Shown: positions 8,956 to 18,464, numbered from the stretch's first letter. The stretch: DNA of 64,000 nucleotides from CAWARU01 sp963805795 (GCA_963805795.1 CAWDVG010000002.1:186001-250000); one strand, 5' to 3'. The notes: generated from the sequence alone by a model not told the origin. Translations and numbers: made by a program.

Positions 8956-9303
8956 ATGGGTATTAAAGAATCGATGGATAAGTTTGCAGCAGATTTCAAA
9001 GAAATGCTCAAAACAAAAAATACCGACAAAATGAATAACGAGTATTTACAACCCCTTATTCATAAAACGAAAGAATATGCCCAAAAAACCTCAGATTATA
9101 TTGTTGAAAATACCCCAAAGGTTGTCAATGCAGGAAAAGAGGCTGTCACAAAAATACAAGAAGCGATCAACACAAAAAAAGATCAAACCGTTTCTAAAGA
9201 TAGTACAGAAACTAACACGAAAGTTGAAAAAACAGATGTAAAAACAACAACGACTCAAACACCTACCCCGCCTCCACCTACAGATAAGCCTAAAGATAAA
9301 TAG
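8956..9303 (+). CDS. Small Lys/Thr-rich hypothetical protein
   Basis: 115-residue protein with no recognised family. The first 70 residues form a charged amphipathic helical region; the tail is Thr/Lys-rich and ends in a proline cluster (TPTPPPPTDKPKDK). The start chosen is ATG 8956 because GGGGG lies 7 nt upstream; an in-frame TTG at 8944 overlaps that site. No signal peptide or membrane segment. It stands alone between the divergent LPS operon and a convergent ankyrin gene. The helical body is vaguely phasin-like, but that is not enough for a call. Confidence 0.6.
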   Translation: MGIKESMDKFAADFKEMLKTKNTDKMNNEYLQPLIHKTKEYAQKTSDYIVENTPKVVNAGKEAVTKIQEAINTKKDQTVSKDSTETNTKVEKTDVKTTTTQTPTPPPPTDKPKDK

Positions 9304-9386
9304 ATCCTTGATCGACATATCATTTTGTTGTCGGATCCAAAAAACATCTCGTTAATGTTTTATCATCTGGCGTTAATGCAATCCTA

Positions 9387-11849
9387 TTACATGGGCATTG
9401 GTTTCGATGTTAAATCCTCTCTTATTTCATCAAAACGATTCAATTCCTTCAATAAGGCAATGAACTCGTCTAAACATCCTCCTTCTCCTGCAGTTTTTAT
9501 GAGCATTTTCGTGAAAAGGTTGGAATTCTGTGTTTTTAAAATGGCACCTCGTTCTAAAAGCATTTTCGCACACTCTATTTTTCCATATAGTAAAGAATAA
9601 CGTAGTGCAGTATTAGCTTCAGTAGTTTTAAAATTAATGTCAGCACCATTATCTATTAAAATTTGGCAATATTGTGTACAACCATATGCACAGGCATACA
9701 TTAATGGAGTCTCCTTAGGCCTGCTCCACAGGAACTCATATACATAGTTTAACAACCCTTCTGATGCAGCGTATTCTATTAACTGTTTCATTTGTTTATG
9801 CGTAAGATCTGTTTTATGATCGACATCACATAATACTTTGAAATTTAATTTAAAAGCTTCCATTTCGCGTGTGAGCTTTATCCCCCCTTTAGCATCATCC
9901 TTTTTATGTTGAAAATTATGCTGAAAGGTCAGAGCTGCAACAGGCTTTGCAGATGGATCGACCTCATGGGCCCCAGTCACAACCTTTAAAGGTTTTGGAT
10001 CCCAACTGCCCGAAAAACAATATCGACCCAATCGGGTAGTTCTATAGAAACATCCTTTTATCTTCAACTCTTCTTCTAAAAGACTATTGTGTTGTCCAAT
10101 ATAAGCAAAAACAAGGCGCCATAGATCAGGCAGCAAACTAGCAGCAATGCGTGGAGAATCAGCACGCATATGGTTGGTCAAACTATCTCTCTGCTCTTCT
10201 TCATGCAATGCTCCATACACAAATCTTAAGAAAGTTTTATCTGAATCTTTGAGCGCATCTCGCCACTCCATAAAACCCTTGAGATTTTCTTGATCGGGCA
10301 TTTGATTACAAAGTGTTAATAATAAATTAGAATGCTGATTCTGATGCACATCAAACCTTTTTGAATTGCATATTACTTCTACACATTCTGGATGATTCTC
10401 CTGAAGCGCTACCGATAAAGCAGTTATACAACGACGTTTAGAGAACTCTGAGTATGAGATAGGAATATCTGAATCGGAGTAATGACGATAATAATCAATA
10501 TGAGATTGATTATTATCATGACCCAACTCTATCAATGTGCGAAGATAATTGGGTTTATTGTGTCGAGCTGCCGTGATGACAAGAGGCTCAAAAAGATAAG
10601 AAGTGCTGTCCCGTTTAAGGACTGCTTTTTTGAAAAAAAACACGTTTTCGTAATGCAGATCATCCTCTTTTAACAATGCTTCCTCCACATGATACGATAA
10701 AGATGTTTTTTCGAGATGCTCACTAACTGTTGGCACCGTTAACTTTTTACACCCAACTCGCACATCACCGTCTGCAGCAATATCTGTCGTATCCGAAATT
10801 GTGCCATGGATAGTTAGATTACCCTTTAATAAGGGTGCTTCTTGGAGATAATCAATTTTGAAAGGTATACTATCAATTAAATACGAACCATCTGATTGCT
10901 TCCCGGTTGCACCTGATATTGTTCCACCTATTATTAGTTTTTCTGAAACCAATTCATATCCTTTTGATGTTTTAATTGCATAATCTGCTATCATTCTATT
11001 ACCATTATGCCGTATATCAACTAAGGGCGTTCTCGATAGCCTTATTTCAACACCATCCTTTACAGAACCCCTAATAATCAGATCGCCCTCTTTAATAATG
11101 ATTTTCGCATTTCTAGGGATGTCCCCCATAATCTCAACATCTTCTTTCTCTATGGAAATGGTTTCACCCTCTGACAGAGCTTTTATCAAACGCCTTGGTT
11201 TAAGTCCTCGCAAAAATTGCACAACTTTGTTTTGCTCATCAATAGCCTCTTGCAAGGCCTTCAATTTTTTTTCTATTTGTGGTGTAAGGACATCATAATT
11301 GAAATCCCTCATTGATTTTTCTAATGCATGAAGCTTGCGAATAGCCTGATCGAGCGCTGTTTTTCTCTCTTTTGAATCAGGTTCAAGGGCATTTATATCT
11401 TTTACAAGTCTCATTAATGATTTTATATCTAGAAGTTTACCATTACTGGCTGCTGCTCTTCTGATAGCTACTTCTGGGCTGGGTAAGGTATTACTCTCTT
11501 TCTCAGCCATATTTCGATAACGTTCTAAAATGGCGATGACAGAATCTAAAGCTTGCTTATCTTTAATATTTCTTTTTTTCAAAGCATCTTCTCTGGATAC
11601 CTTTTGAGCCCCCGCTGGCACAAGCCCTGTAGCAGTAGCTACCACGGCTGCAATGGGTGCCATTGCCGTATTGGTACCTGCCGCTGGAGTAGGCGTTGCG
11701 GTTGTAGTTGCAACAGTTGTTGCAGCAGCTGTGGCTGCCAGTTCTTTTGAGATTGCTGATGAACCTATCAAACCTACAACAGGAGCCACAGTATCTGCCA
11801 TTGCTTTATTGTCTCTGTTCAATACGATATCTGATTGTTTCACCGACAT
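9387..11849 (-). CDS. Ankyrin-repeat protein with F-box-like segment, effector-like
   Basis: 820 residues from ATG 11849 (AGGAG about 9 nt upstream); a frame extending to 11885 lacks a better site. Layout from the N-terminus: Ala/Thr-rich linker (about 30-90), helical module with VAIRRAAAS and KDINALEP (about 125-165), a charged coiled-coil stretch, a beta-rich repeated region with runs such as GDLIIRGSVKDG and GNLTIHGTIS (about 250-400), an LLPDLWRLVFAYIG segment near 570 resembling the start of an F-box, and two clear C-terminal ankyrin repeats (TPLMYACAYG, ALRYSLLYGK). No signal peptide. Ankyrin plus F-box-like architecture suggests a protein delivered into a eukaryotic host, but delivery is not shown by sequence. 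Confidence 0.75.
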   Translation of the reverse strand: MSVKQSDIVLNRDNKAMADTVAPVVGLIGSSAISKELAATAAATTVATTTATPTPAAGTNTAMAPIAAVVATATGLVPAGAQKVSREDALKKRNIKDKQALDSVIAILERYRNMAEKESNTLPSPEVAIRRAAASNGKLLDIKSLMRLVKDINALEPDSKERKTALDQAIRKLHALEKSMRDFNYDVLTPQIEKKLKALQEAIDEQNKVVQFLRGLKPRRLIKALSEGETISIEKEDVEIMGDIPRNAKIIIKEGDLIIRGSVKDGVEIRLSRTPLVDIRHNGNRMIADYAIKTSKGYELVSEKLIIGGTISGATGKQSDGSYLIDSIPFKIDYLQEAPLLKGNLTIHGTISDTTDIAADGDVRVGCKKLTVPTVSEHLEKTSLSYHVEEALLKEDDLHYENVFFFKKAVLKRDSTSYLFEPLVITAARHNKPNYLRTLIELGHDNNQSHIDYYRHYSDSDIPISYSEFSKRRCITALSVALQENHPECVEVICNSKRFDVHQNQHSNLLLTLCNQMPDQENLKGFMEWRDALKDSDKTFLRFVYGALHEEEQRDSLTNHMRADSPRIAASLLPDLWRLVFAYIGQHNSLLEEELKIKGCFYRTTRLGRYCFSGSWDPKPLKVVTGAHEVDPSAKPVAALTFQHNFQHKKDDAKGGIKLTREMEAFKLNFKVLCDVDHKTDLTHKQMKQLIEYAASEGLLNYVYEFLWSRPKETPLMYACAYGCTQYCQILIDNGADINFKTTEANTALRYSLLYGKIECAKMLLERGAILKTQNSNLFTKMLIKTAGEGGCLDEFIALLKELNRFDEIREDLTSKPMPM

Positions 11850-12137
11850 TTTCTCAATCTCCTGTATAGCATAAAAATAAGTCAATCAATTAAATTTATA
11901 TATCTGTCTGTTTTTATTGAAAATTTTATAAAATTTTAATTTATTCCCAATGTTATCGATTTTATCATTAAATTAAGTTACTAAGCAAATTGCAACAGCA
12001 TATTTTGTAATGAGTTTTTGATATTATAAAGGTAAGTCACGATGCTACATGAAAAGTCACATGACTTTCTCAATAACTTCCCTTTTATTAGAAAAAAGCT
12101 TACACTGGGACCCTAAGCCGGTTATGGAGTCACCTAG

Positions 12138-13451
12138 ATGAAATTTAAATTACTTTTTCCAGCCATACTAGGCACCATGGTTGAATACTATGATTATGCT
12201 TTATATGGTTTTTTTGCTGAAATCATTGCTCAGCATTTTTTCCCAACCCAAGATCCTACCGTCGGTTTACTCCAGGCTTATGGCATCTTTATCGCCGGTT
12301 CCTGTTCCAAACCCTTAGGATCCATTCTTTTCGGTTATCTGGGGGATCGATATGGCCGAAGTCGGGCTCTAAAAATCAGTATGTTTGGGATTGCGATCCC
12401 TACTGTTTGTGTGGGCCTGATGCCAAGTTACGCCACGATAGGCTGGTGGGCAGCTCTTATTCTATTAATTTGCAGAATGTTGCAAGGCATGTTTGTTTCT
12501 GGGGAATCGGATGCCGTCAGAATTTTTATTTACGAATCTTTGAAAAAGGATCGCCCTTGTTTTTCCAATAGTATCTCTGGCATGAGCTGCATGGCTGGTG
12601 TTTATTTAGCTTCTTATGCTGCTTCTATTTCTAAAAATCCATCTTTGCCTGAATATGCTTGGCGCTTACCCTTTATATTAGGAGGGATATTTTGTTTAGT
12701 CGTTATTTTTTTACGCCGTTATTTACAAGAAACACCTGACTTTATCCAACATCTCAATAGTGTTTCAAAACTTAAAAAGGAAAAAATAAACCATTCAGAT
12801 AAGGTTGCCGATCATAATCCCGATTCTTTTATTCAGGTCATTCTGAAAAACAAAAAAAGCATTTTTATCACAGCGTTGTTATATGGGGTAGTCGGTGGTG
12901 GCTATCATTTCTTTTTTGTGTTTTTTGGCAAATATCTAAGCTCCACCTTACATATTATAGATGCCAGCCTCGCTGATTTTAACAATGCCAATGCTATTTT
13001 AATCTATACACTTTGTGCCCCTCTCGCAGGCTATATCGCCGATCGTTTTGGCCCGGTACAAGTATTGAAACTCTCTGCGCTCGCTTTGCTTGCCACCACG
13101 GCCATGAATACTGTATTCCTTAGCCAAGGCATTTTTCCAACCTGGGCGTGGTTGCTAACAGCCATTAATTTATCGTTTCTACATACGCCCGGCTTTGTAG
13201 TGCTTTTCCAACGCTTTATGGTAGGAGAACGTTTTCGTTGTGTAAGTTTAGGACATGCCATAGGTTCCATGGCATTATCCGGAACCGCACCCTTTTTAAG
13301 TCTTTGGATTTGGCAAAAGACAACACAAAATTCAGCGCCTTTATTTTATTTCATGTTTTTAACTCTGCTGGGCTATTTTGCTCTGCAGCTTTGCGAGAAA
13401 AGCTCAAAAACCAAAACCATTCAACCCGAGCTGCAGCCAGTGGAAAGTTAG
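12138..13451 (+). CDS. MFS transporter, metabolite:H+ symporter (ProP-like) family
   Basis: 437-residue, 12-segment major facilitator transporter of the MHS group that includes ProP, ShiA and KgtP. The N-terminal signature GTMVEYYDYALYGFFAEIIA and the loop GYLGDRYGRSRAL between helices 2 and 3 are typical; LLICRMLQGMFVSGES matches the helix 4 region. Substrate cannot be read from sequence; compatible solutes, proline or dicarboxylates are family options. GGAG lies 8 nt before the ATG. Only 11 nt separate it from the KamA-like gene, so the two are probably co-transcribed and the substrate may relate to lysine or beta-lysine metabolism (inference). Confidence 0.9.
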   Translation: MKFKLLFPAILGTMVEYYDYALYGFFAEIIAQHFFPTQDPTVGLLQAYGIFIAGSCSKPLGSILFGYLGDRYGRSRALKISMFGIAIPTVCVGLMPSYATIGWWAALILLICRMLQGMFVSGESDAVRIFIYESLKKDRPCFSNSISGMSCMAGVYLASYAASISKNPSLPEYAWRLPFILGGIFCLVVIFLRRYLQETPDFIQHLNSVSKLKKEKINHSDKVADHNPDSFIQVILKNKKSIFITALLYGVVGGGYHFFFVFFGKYLSSTLHIIDASLADFNNANAILIYTLCAPLAGYIADRFGPVQVLKLSALALLATTAMNTVFLSQGIFPTWAWLLTAINLSFLHTPGFVVLFQRFMVGERFRCVSLGHAIGSMALSGTAPFLSLWIWQKTTQNSAPLFYFMFLTLLGYFALQLCEKSSKTKTIQPELQPVES

Positions 13452-13462
13452 AGTTTTAAAAA

Positions 13463-14602
13463 ATGAAATCCATCAAAAAACCCAGTGAATTGCTGGAACA
13501 TGGCCTTATTACAGAGGATGATTTTGAAAAAATAAAGGCCGTTGCCGATACTTTTTCCATTGCCATATCACCCCCCATGCTTGAACTTATTGAACGGAAG
13601 GACTTACATAATCCTCCGATTTCAATAGGAGGGGAGCAAGCCAATAAAAAAAGCAGTCTTATCGTTAGAGAAGAATCTCCCGACTATCAGTCTGGAGATC
13701 TTCAAAAACAGAATCCAAGTGAAGGCATTCACAAACAATTTGTGCCCAGCATAGATGAATTAACCATAAAAGAAAATGAACTATCCGATCCCATCAGCGA
13801 TTTTCCTTATAGCCCAGTGCAAGGCCTGGTACATCGTTACCCCGATCGATGTTTATTAAAAGTGGTGAATGTTTGCCCGGTGTATTGTCGTTTTTGTTTT
13901 CGCCGCGAACAATTGGGCTCATCTACAAAAAGCATGTCAAAAGAAGAATTAAAAACAGCGTATGAATATATTAAATCTCACCCAGAAATTTGGGAAGTGA
14001 TTTTAACTGGTGGAGATCCTCTTATCCTCAAACCCAACATGCTCGCTGAAATTCTAAAGAATTTAATCGAAATCCCGCATGTGGATGTGATTCGATTTCA
14101 CACCCGTATTCCAGTCGTTGATCCCGCTCGCATTTCCAAAGCATTACTTCGAGCCTTAAAGGTTCCCAAAGCTGTTTATATCCTGTTACACGCCAATCAT
14201 CCCGACGAATTTACGCCTGCTGCCATTCAAGCCTGCGCAAAAATAATTGATCAGGGCATCCCCATGCTCAGTCAATCAGTATTACTCAAAGGTATTAATG
14301 ATTCACCTGAAATACTGGCCAAATTAATGAAAACCTTTGTTAAACATAGAATAAAACCTTATTACCTGCATCATGGAGATCTCGCAAAAGGAACTTCCCA
14401 TTTCAGAACCACTTTAGAAGATGGACAGAACTTAATGAAGGCACTGAGAGGCCGCCATTCTGGTTTATGCCAGCCCATTTATATGCTAGATATCCCTGGT
14501 GGTTTTGGTAAAATTCCCGTGGGTCCAAACTCTGTGCAATATCATGGTTCTCATTATGAAATTGAAGATTATCAGGGACAAAAGCATCATTATGTGGATT
14601 AG
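13463..14602 (+). CDS. KamA-family radical SAM protein (lysine 2,3-aminomutase-like)
   Basis: 379-residue PLP-dependent radical SAM enzyme. CPVYCRFC (CxxxCxxC) binds the 4Fe-4S cluster. IPGGFGKIPV near the C-terminus holds the PLP lysine, and the aspartates in LLKGINDS and MLDIPGG correspond to those said to bind the lysine side-chain amine in clostridial KamA. HRYPDRCLLKVVNVCPVYCR and the N-terminus (LLEHGLITEDDF) point to the proteobacterial KamA-like subfamily rather than EpmB. An extra stretch of about 30 polar residues sits near positions 52-84. Likely role: lysine to beta-lysine conversion, for osmoprotection or another use; no ablB or epmA is in the window. Paired with the MFS gene upstream. 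Confidence 0.85.
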   Translation: MKSIKKPSELLEHGLITEDDFEKIKAVADTFSIAISPPMLELIERKDLHNPPISIGGEQANKKSSLIVREESPDYQSGDLQKQNPSEGIHKQFVPSIDELTIKENELSDPISDFPYSPVQGLVHRYPDRCLLKVVNVCPVYCRFCFRREQLGSSTKSMSKEELKTAYEYIKSHPEIWEVILTGGDPLILKPNMLAEILKNLIEIPHVDVIRFHTRIPVVDPARISKALLRALKVPKAVYILLHANHPDEFTPAAIQACAKIIDQGIPMLSQSVLLKGINDSPEILAKLMKTFVKHRIKPYYLHHGDLAKGTSHFRTTLEDGQNLMKALRGRHSGLCQPIYMLDIPGGFGKIPVGPNSVQYHGSHYEIEDYQGQKHHYVD

Positions 14603-14642
14603 GTGTTTATTACAACCTATATTTTTAAGGAGAAGTCAATAA

Positions 14643-14918
14643 ATGAGTATCGATTCAAAGATTGTGCAAGATTCTATTACGAACGCGAGAGATTTATCAG
14701 CGCATATAATAACAAAACTGGAAACTATATTTTCTCAGGAACTTCCTATCTTATATTCATTAAAATATGCAAAATTAAAAGCAAGTGAATTTTTTGAATT
14801 TCAGCAAAAATATCTTATCAACTTATTTAGTGTGTCCGATCAAAATGGCTTACCCCTTCTTGAAATCAACGCACAAGCACTCAGAAAGGAACTACAAAAC
14901 CATCTAGAAATATTTTAA
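14643..14918 (+). pseudogene. N-terminal fragment of a frame-disrupted large protein
   Basis: ATG 14643 has a strong AAGGAGAA ribosome site about 8 nt upstream. The 91-residue frame ends in LRKELQNHLEIF then stop. Skipping one T of the run at 14913-14916 restores reading into the next frame (KKEIIELENDIMDV), continuing the same charged helix. The following two pieces have no ribosome site of their own, so I read all three as one gene of about 810 codons. No family recognised for this part. Confidence 0.6.
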
Positions 14919-15180
14919 AAAAGAAATTATAGAACTGGAAAATGATATTATGGATGTCATTTTTGATCCTAACAATTTCACTTCACTATTAAAAAAAATA
15001 AACAAACTTATTAAACGACTGGGTACTTTTAATACTAATGAAACGGTCTGCCCGGAAAACATTCTTTTACATTTAGGAAGGTTTCAACCCACCCAGAGGT
15101 TAGCTTTTCAATATCAAAGATTCGGAGTAGAATATTATAAGGTTCTAAATAGAGCATTGAGTTCCTACTTGACTTCATGA
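14908..15180 (+). pseudogene. Middle fragment of the same frame-disrupted protein
   Basis: Frame +1 is open from 14908 and encodes a helical, Lys/Leu-rich stretch (SLLKKINKLIKRLG) up to a stop at 15178-15180. A later ATG at 14950 has no ribosome site. A one-base shift near 15173 links SSYL to LHEIKDLFDKRQTILDHEP in the next frame. Seen: three adjacent open frames in three phases, each continuing a hydrophilic helical protein. Inferred: a single disrupted gene. Confidence 0.55.
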
Positions 15181-15214
15181 AATAAAAGATTTATTTGATA
15201 AAAGGCAAACGATT

Positions 15215-17077
15215 TTGGATCATGAGCCTAATGCGCAATATCCTTATATAGAGATGCTTAGGTTAAATCCTCTCATAGTATTTTGCATATTCCTGGGTTT
15301 ACTTCCGTTAGAAGAAAGTAAGAAACGATACTTGGAATTAGTAAAAAAGGAACCGGATCTTAAAAATGAGCTTACACCGATCAAACTATTTTCTCTTATT
15401 GGTCGTTTGCTGTGTCATGAATCTTTTGATTGTGGTCTAGATGAAATTAACTCTGCTGTATTGGGATTTATTGTTTATCCTGAATTACTAAAAACATCTG
15501 GTTTTGATTTATTGCTGAAATTGACTGACGATGAACGTATGTTTAGGGGGGTATATTCTTATCTGCAAAAAACACATAGCACTAGACCAGAAGCTTTGAA
15601 CAATTCAAAATTGTTAGCTGAAGGACAATGTCGAACTCAACAAAACCTAAATACTATAAACCTGCTCTCACTCTCTCAAGAAAAACAATTGATCATGGAA
15701 TTAATCAAAAATCTTACATTAGACCCAGAACAAGAATCAGACCCAGAGCAAAGTGCAAAAATTTTACATTTTTTAATGAATAAGGGTGTTAGCTTGCCTG
15801 AAGGCACGAGCTCCGAAAAAGCTTGGTATGTTATTTTTCCCTGGGAAGATTTTCGTGATTATCTCATCTTCTTATTTGAGCCTATACGAAAACAAAAGGA
15901 AGAAATACTAACTTTTTGGAAACAAAGCTATCCGAACTTAGTGCTACACCATCTTATGAAAGGGCATTTCTTTATTGCAGAACAAATGGTTGAACTCGGA
16001 TTAGAAATTCCTAAGATTACTCTGACTGAATTTTTTGAACAATCTGTCCGATTGGGGTTGTCAAATAGTAAAGAAATCAAGCGATACCATGCAGTTTTAT
16101 TGTTGATGCAAGAAAAGGGCATGCTTGACACAAATCTGGTCAAAAAGCTGCTTTCAACACTTATTGATCCCAAGCGAATAACTGAAATTCAAAAATTAGC
16201 ATTAGATAACCTAAGCGCTTTATCAAAATATTATTTTGAAAATATAGATGAAAATCTAGAAATAAACAAAGATACTATTAAAAGAATATCCGATCTTATG
16301 TTAAACTTTGAGCGTGATTATGCGCTTGCCCTATCCAGCCTTTATAATCGTCTCATCGTACACAGTACTAATACATTTGCTTTCCGTGAAATTAATTTAC
16401 CTGAGAGTCCAATGAACTCTAAATTGGCCAACAGTTATTTTTTATATGGCTACAGAGCTTCCTCTTATTCTTTTTTAGAACATGGTTATAATACAACTGT
16501 TTATGCTGGCTTAGAAGAGTGTCCCAGCATGGCATGGGAAAGTTGGAGTAACGCCACTCAAATTACTGCTCAAAAAACAGCTTCTTCAGCTTATAGTAGC
16601 AGTCACAAAAAAAATACACAGACTGTTTTGATAACAGTGCGTTATAATACAGGTGACCCCATATTTTTTGGGAATACTACCCCAACTAGTCCCGTAAAAG
16701 AATTGCCACGAGAAATGGAAGTTCCTATTTGTTTCCCAGACACGATCCTAAAAGTAGAAATGAGTGATTCGAATAATATTCTCACAATAGATAGAACGGG
16801 TTTCAATAGCAAACCAAATGTTTTTGTTCCTATTTTGGCAGAAAGTAACTCTAAGCCTATTGCTTCTACCGAAAATAGAATTTCAAGTTCTACGACCTCT
16901 CCCATCCATACTGAGAATAATTTACATTTTATTCAAGACATAGAGGACACTTGTAAAAACCAAAAGTCCTTTGAAGAATACATAAAATCCTATTCGGTTG
17001 ATGATTTAATGAATAGAAGCGCTTATTACCATTCGACTTTTAGTTCAATGGCTCTTTTAACCAAAAATGTGTTATAA
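15215..17077 (+). CDS. C-terminal bulk of the frame-disrupted protein; possible ADP-ribosyltransferase-like end
   Basis: 620 codons from a TTG at 15215, but the frame is open from 15173 and no ribosome site precedes the TTG, so this is probably the 3' part of the gene starting at 14643. The body is helical and of unknown family. The part at about 16430-16780 has the order seen in pertussis/cholera-type mono-ADP-ribosyltransferases: an Arg in LYGYRASS, a Ser-rich strand AYSSSHKK, and glutamates in LPREMEVPICFPDTILKVE, which resembles the end of those folds. This is pattern-based and tentative. Host-directed function is conceivable; the gene may be dead because of the upstream frame breaks. Confidence 0.6.
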   Translation: MDHEPNAQYPYIEMLRLNPLIVFCIFLGLLPLEESKKRYLELVKKEPDLKNELTPIKLFSLIGRLLCHESFDCGLDEINSAVLGFIVYPELLKTSGFDLLLKLTDDERMFRGVYSYLQKTHSTRPEALNNSKLLAEGQCRTQQNLNTINLLSLSQEKQLIMELIKNLTLDPEQESDPEQSAKILHFLMNKGVSLPEGTSSEKAWYVIFPWEDFRDYLIFLFEPIRKQKEEILTFWKQSYPNLVLHHLMKGHFFIAEQMVELGLEIPKITLTEFFEQSVRLGLSNSKEIKRYHAVLLLMQEKGMLDTNLVKKLLSTLIDPKRITEIQKLALDNLSALSKYYFENIDENLEINKDTIKRISDLMLNFERDYALALSSLYNRLIVHSTNTFAFREINLPESPMNSKLANSYFLYGYRASSYSFLEHGYNTTVYAGLEECPSMAWESWSNATQITAQKTASSAYSSSHKKNTQTVLITVRYNTGDPIFFGNTTPTSPVKELPREMEVPICFPDTILKVEMSDSNNILTIDRTGFNSKPNVFVPILAESNSKPIASTENRISSSTTSPIHTENNLHFIQDIEDTCKNQKSFEEYIKSYSVDDLMNRSAYYHSTFSSMALLTKNVL

Positions 17078-17141
17078 TAACCGTAATTTTCGACCAATTT
17101 ATTACTGAAACAACCGTCTTTTTTGACCATTGGATAAAATT

Positions 17142-18464
17142 ATGAATAGATTCATAGACTTATATCTGCACAAATGGAAGGCTGATCCTTACCGAAAACC
17201 CCTCCTATTAAGGGGAGCACGTCAAGTTGGAAAAACTTTTGCCATTCGTAAATTGGGTGAACATTATGATCACTTTGTGGAAATAAATTTTGAGAGCCAA
17301 CCAGAAGCAAAAATGGTTTTCGAAAAAAACTTAGACCCTGAAAGAATTGTTCGTGATTTAAACCTCATTTTAGATGTTGAGATAATCCCTGAAAAAACAC
17401 TTTTGTTTTTTGATGAAATCCAAGAAGTCCCGAAAGGCATTATTGCTCTAAGATATTTTTATGAAAAAATGCCTTCGCTACATGTTATTGCAGCAGGATC
17501 ATTATTGGATTTTGCAATAGAAAAGGTAGGCGTCCCTGTGGGAAGAGTTATGTATCATTATCTTTATCCTATGTCTTGGATTGAATTTCTAAAAGCGTCA
17601 AAACAAGATTTAAAGATAAAAGAAATTTCCAAAAGCAATCTTGATAATCCTTTTCAAGATAACATTCATGAAAAACTTTTAGAAACCTTGGGAGAGTATC
17701 TTGCTATTGGTGGCATGCCCGAAGTTGTACAAAAATGGATAGAAACTAAAAATCCTACAGCTTGTGGAAATGTTCATCACTCCATATTAGAAACTTATCA
17801 AGATGATTTCCAAAAATATGCAACAAAACATCAGCTAGAATATATAAACCAACTTTTTGAGCACATTCCTCGACAATTGGGACGAAAATTTAAATACAGC
17901 GCTATTCCAGGAGAATATAGAAAACGTGAACTTTCTCCTTGTTTGGATTTATTAGAAAAAGCTCAAATCATTAAAAAAGTACTTCACACCTCTGCCCAGG
18001 GGATACCCATAGGTTCAGAAGGCAATCCCAATCATTTTAAAGTGCTATTTTTAGATGTCGGTTTGTGTCAAGCATTATTAGGTTTAGATTTATCAGAATG
18101 GTTTTTGCGTCCAGAACAAGCCTTTGTTAACAAAGGTGCACTCGTAGAAAATTTCGTAGGACAAGAATTGCTGGCGTATTCCGATCTGTCAAGAAAAGCA
18201 CAATTATATTTTTGGCAGCGCGAGGCAAAAGGGAGTGAAGCCGAAGTAGATTATATCATACAAAAAAATCAGGCTGTCATCCCTGTCGAAGTCAAAAGTG
18301 GCTTAGGAAGCACCTTGAAAAGCATGCATATTTTTCTTGAGTCCCACAAAAATTCACCCTATGGTATTCGATTTTCCAGTCAAAATTATTCAATTTTTGA
18401 TCATATTCATTCTTTCCCACTTTATGCCATTATAAACGCACTTGGAAAGAATGAGAAATTATAG
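17142..18464 (+). CDS. AAA-type ATPase with DUF4143 nuclease-like C-terminus
   Basis: About 440 residues. An N-terminal AAA_14 domain has Walker A in LRGARQVGKT and Walker B in LLFFDEIQEV; AAGSLLDFAIEKVGVPVGRV is characteristic of the family. The C-terminal DUF4143 part has the PD-(D/E)XK-like core EAEVDYIIQ then VIPVEVKSG. I use ATG 17142; a TTG at 17130 is possible and neither has a clear ribosome site. A paralogue lies at 53389-54696. These ATPases are widespread, often variable in copy number, and have no settled cellular role. A 50-codon frame resembling an ATPase tail follows directly. Confidence 0.9.
   Translation: MNRFIDLYLHKWKADPYRKPLLLRGARQVGKTFAIRKLGEHYDHFVEINFESQPEAKMVFEKNLDPERIVRDLNLILDVEIIPEKTLLFFDEIQEVPKGIIALRYFYEKMPSLHVIAAGSLLDFAIEKVGVPVGRVMYHYLYPMSWIEFLKASKQDLKIKEISKSNLDNPFQDNIHEKLLETLGEYLAIGGMPEVVQKWIETKNPTACGNVHHSILETYQDDFQKYATKHQLEYINQLFEHIPRQLGRKFKYSAIPGEYRKRELSPCLDLLEKAQIIKKVLHTSAQGIPIGSEGNPNHFKVLFLDVGLCQALLGLDLSEWFLRPEQAFVNKGALVENFVGQELLAYSDLSRKAQLYFWQREAKGSEAEVDYIIQKNQAVIPVEVKSGLGSTLKSMHIFLESHKNSPYGIRFSSQNYSIFDHIHSFPLYAIINALGKNEKL

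Noticed and set aside
11553..11874. Plus-strand ORFs rich in Cys or Ala/Val opposite the ankyrin gene start
   Set aside because: Shadow frames of the Ala/Thr-rich linker of the minus-strand gene.
12031..12070. AAGTCA / TGACTT inverted half-sites before the MFS gene as an operator
   Set aside because: Six-base half-sites with a two-base spacer are too short to support a claim.
14603..14788. 61-codon ORF overlapping the start of the disrupted gene
   Set aside because: No ribosome site of its own; the frame from 14643 has the strong site.
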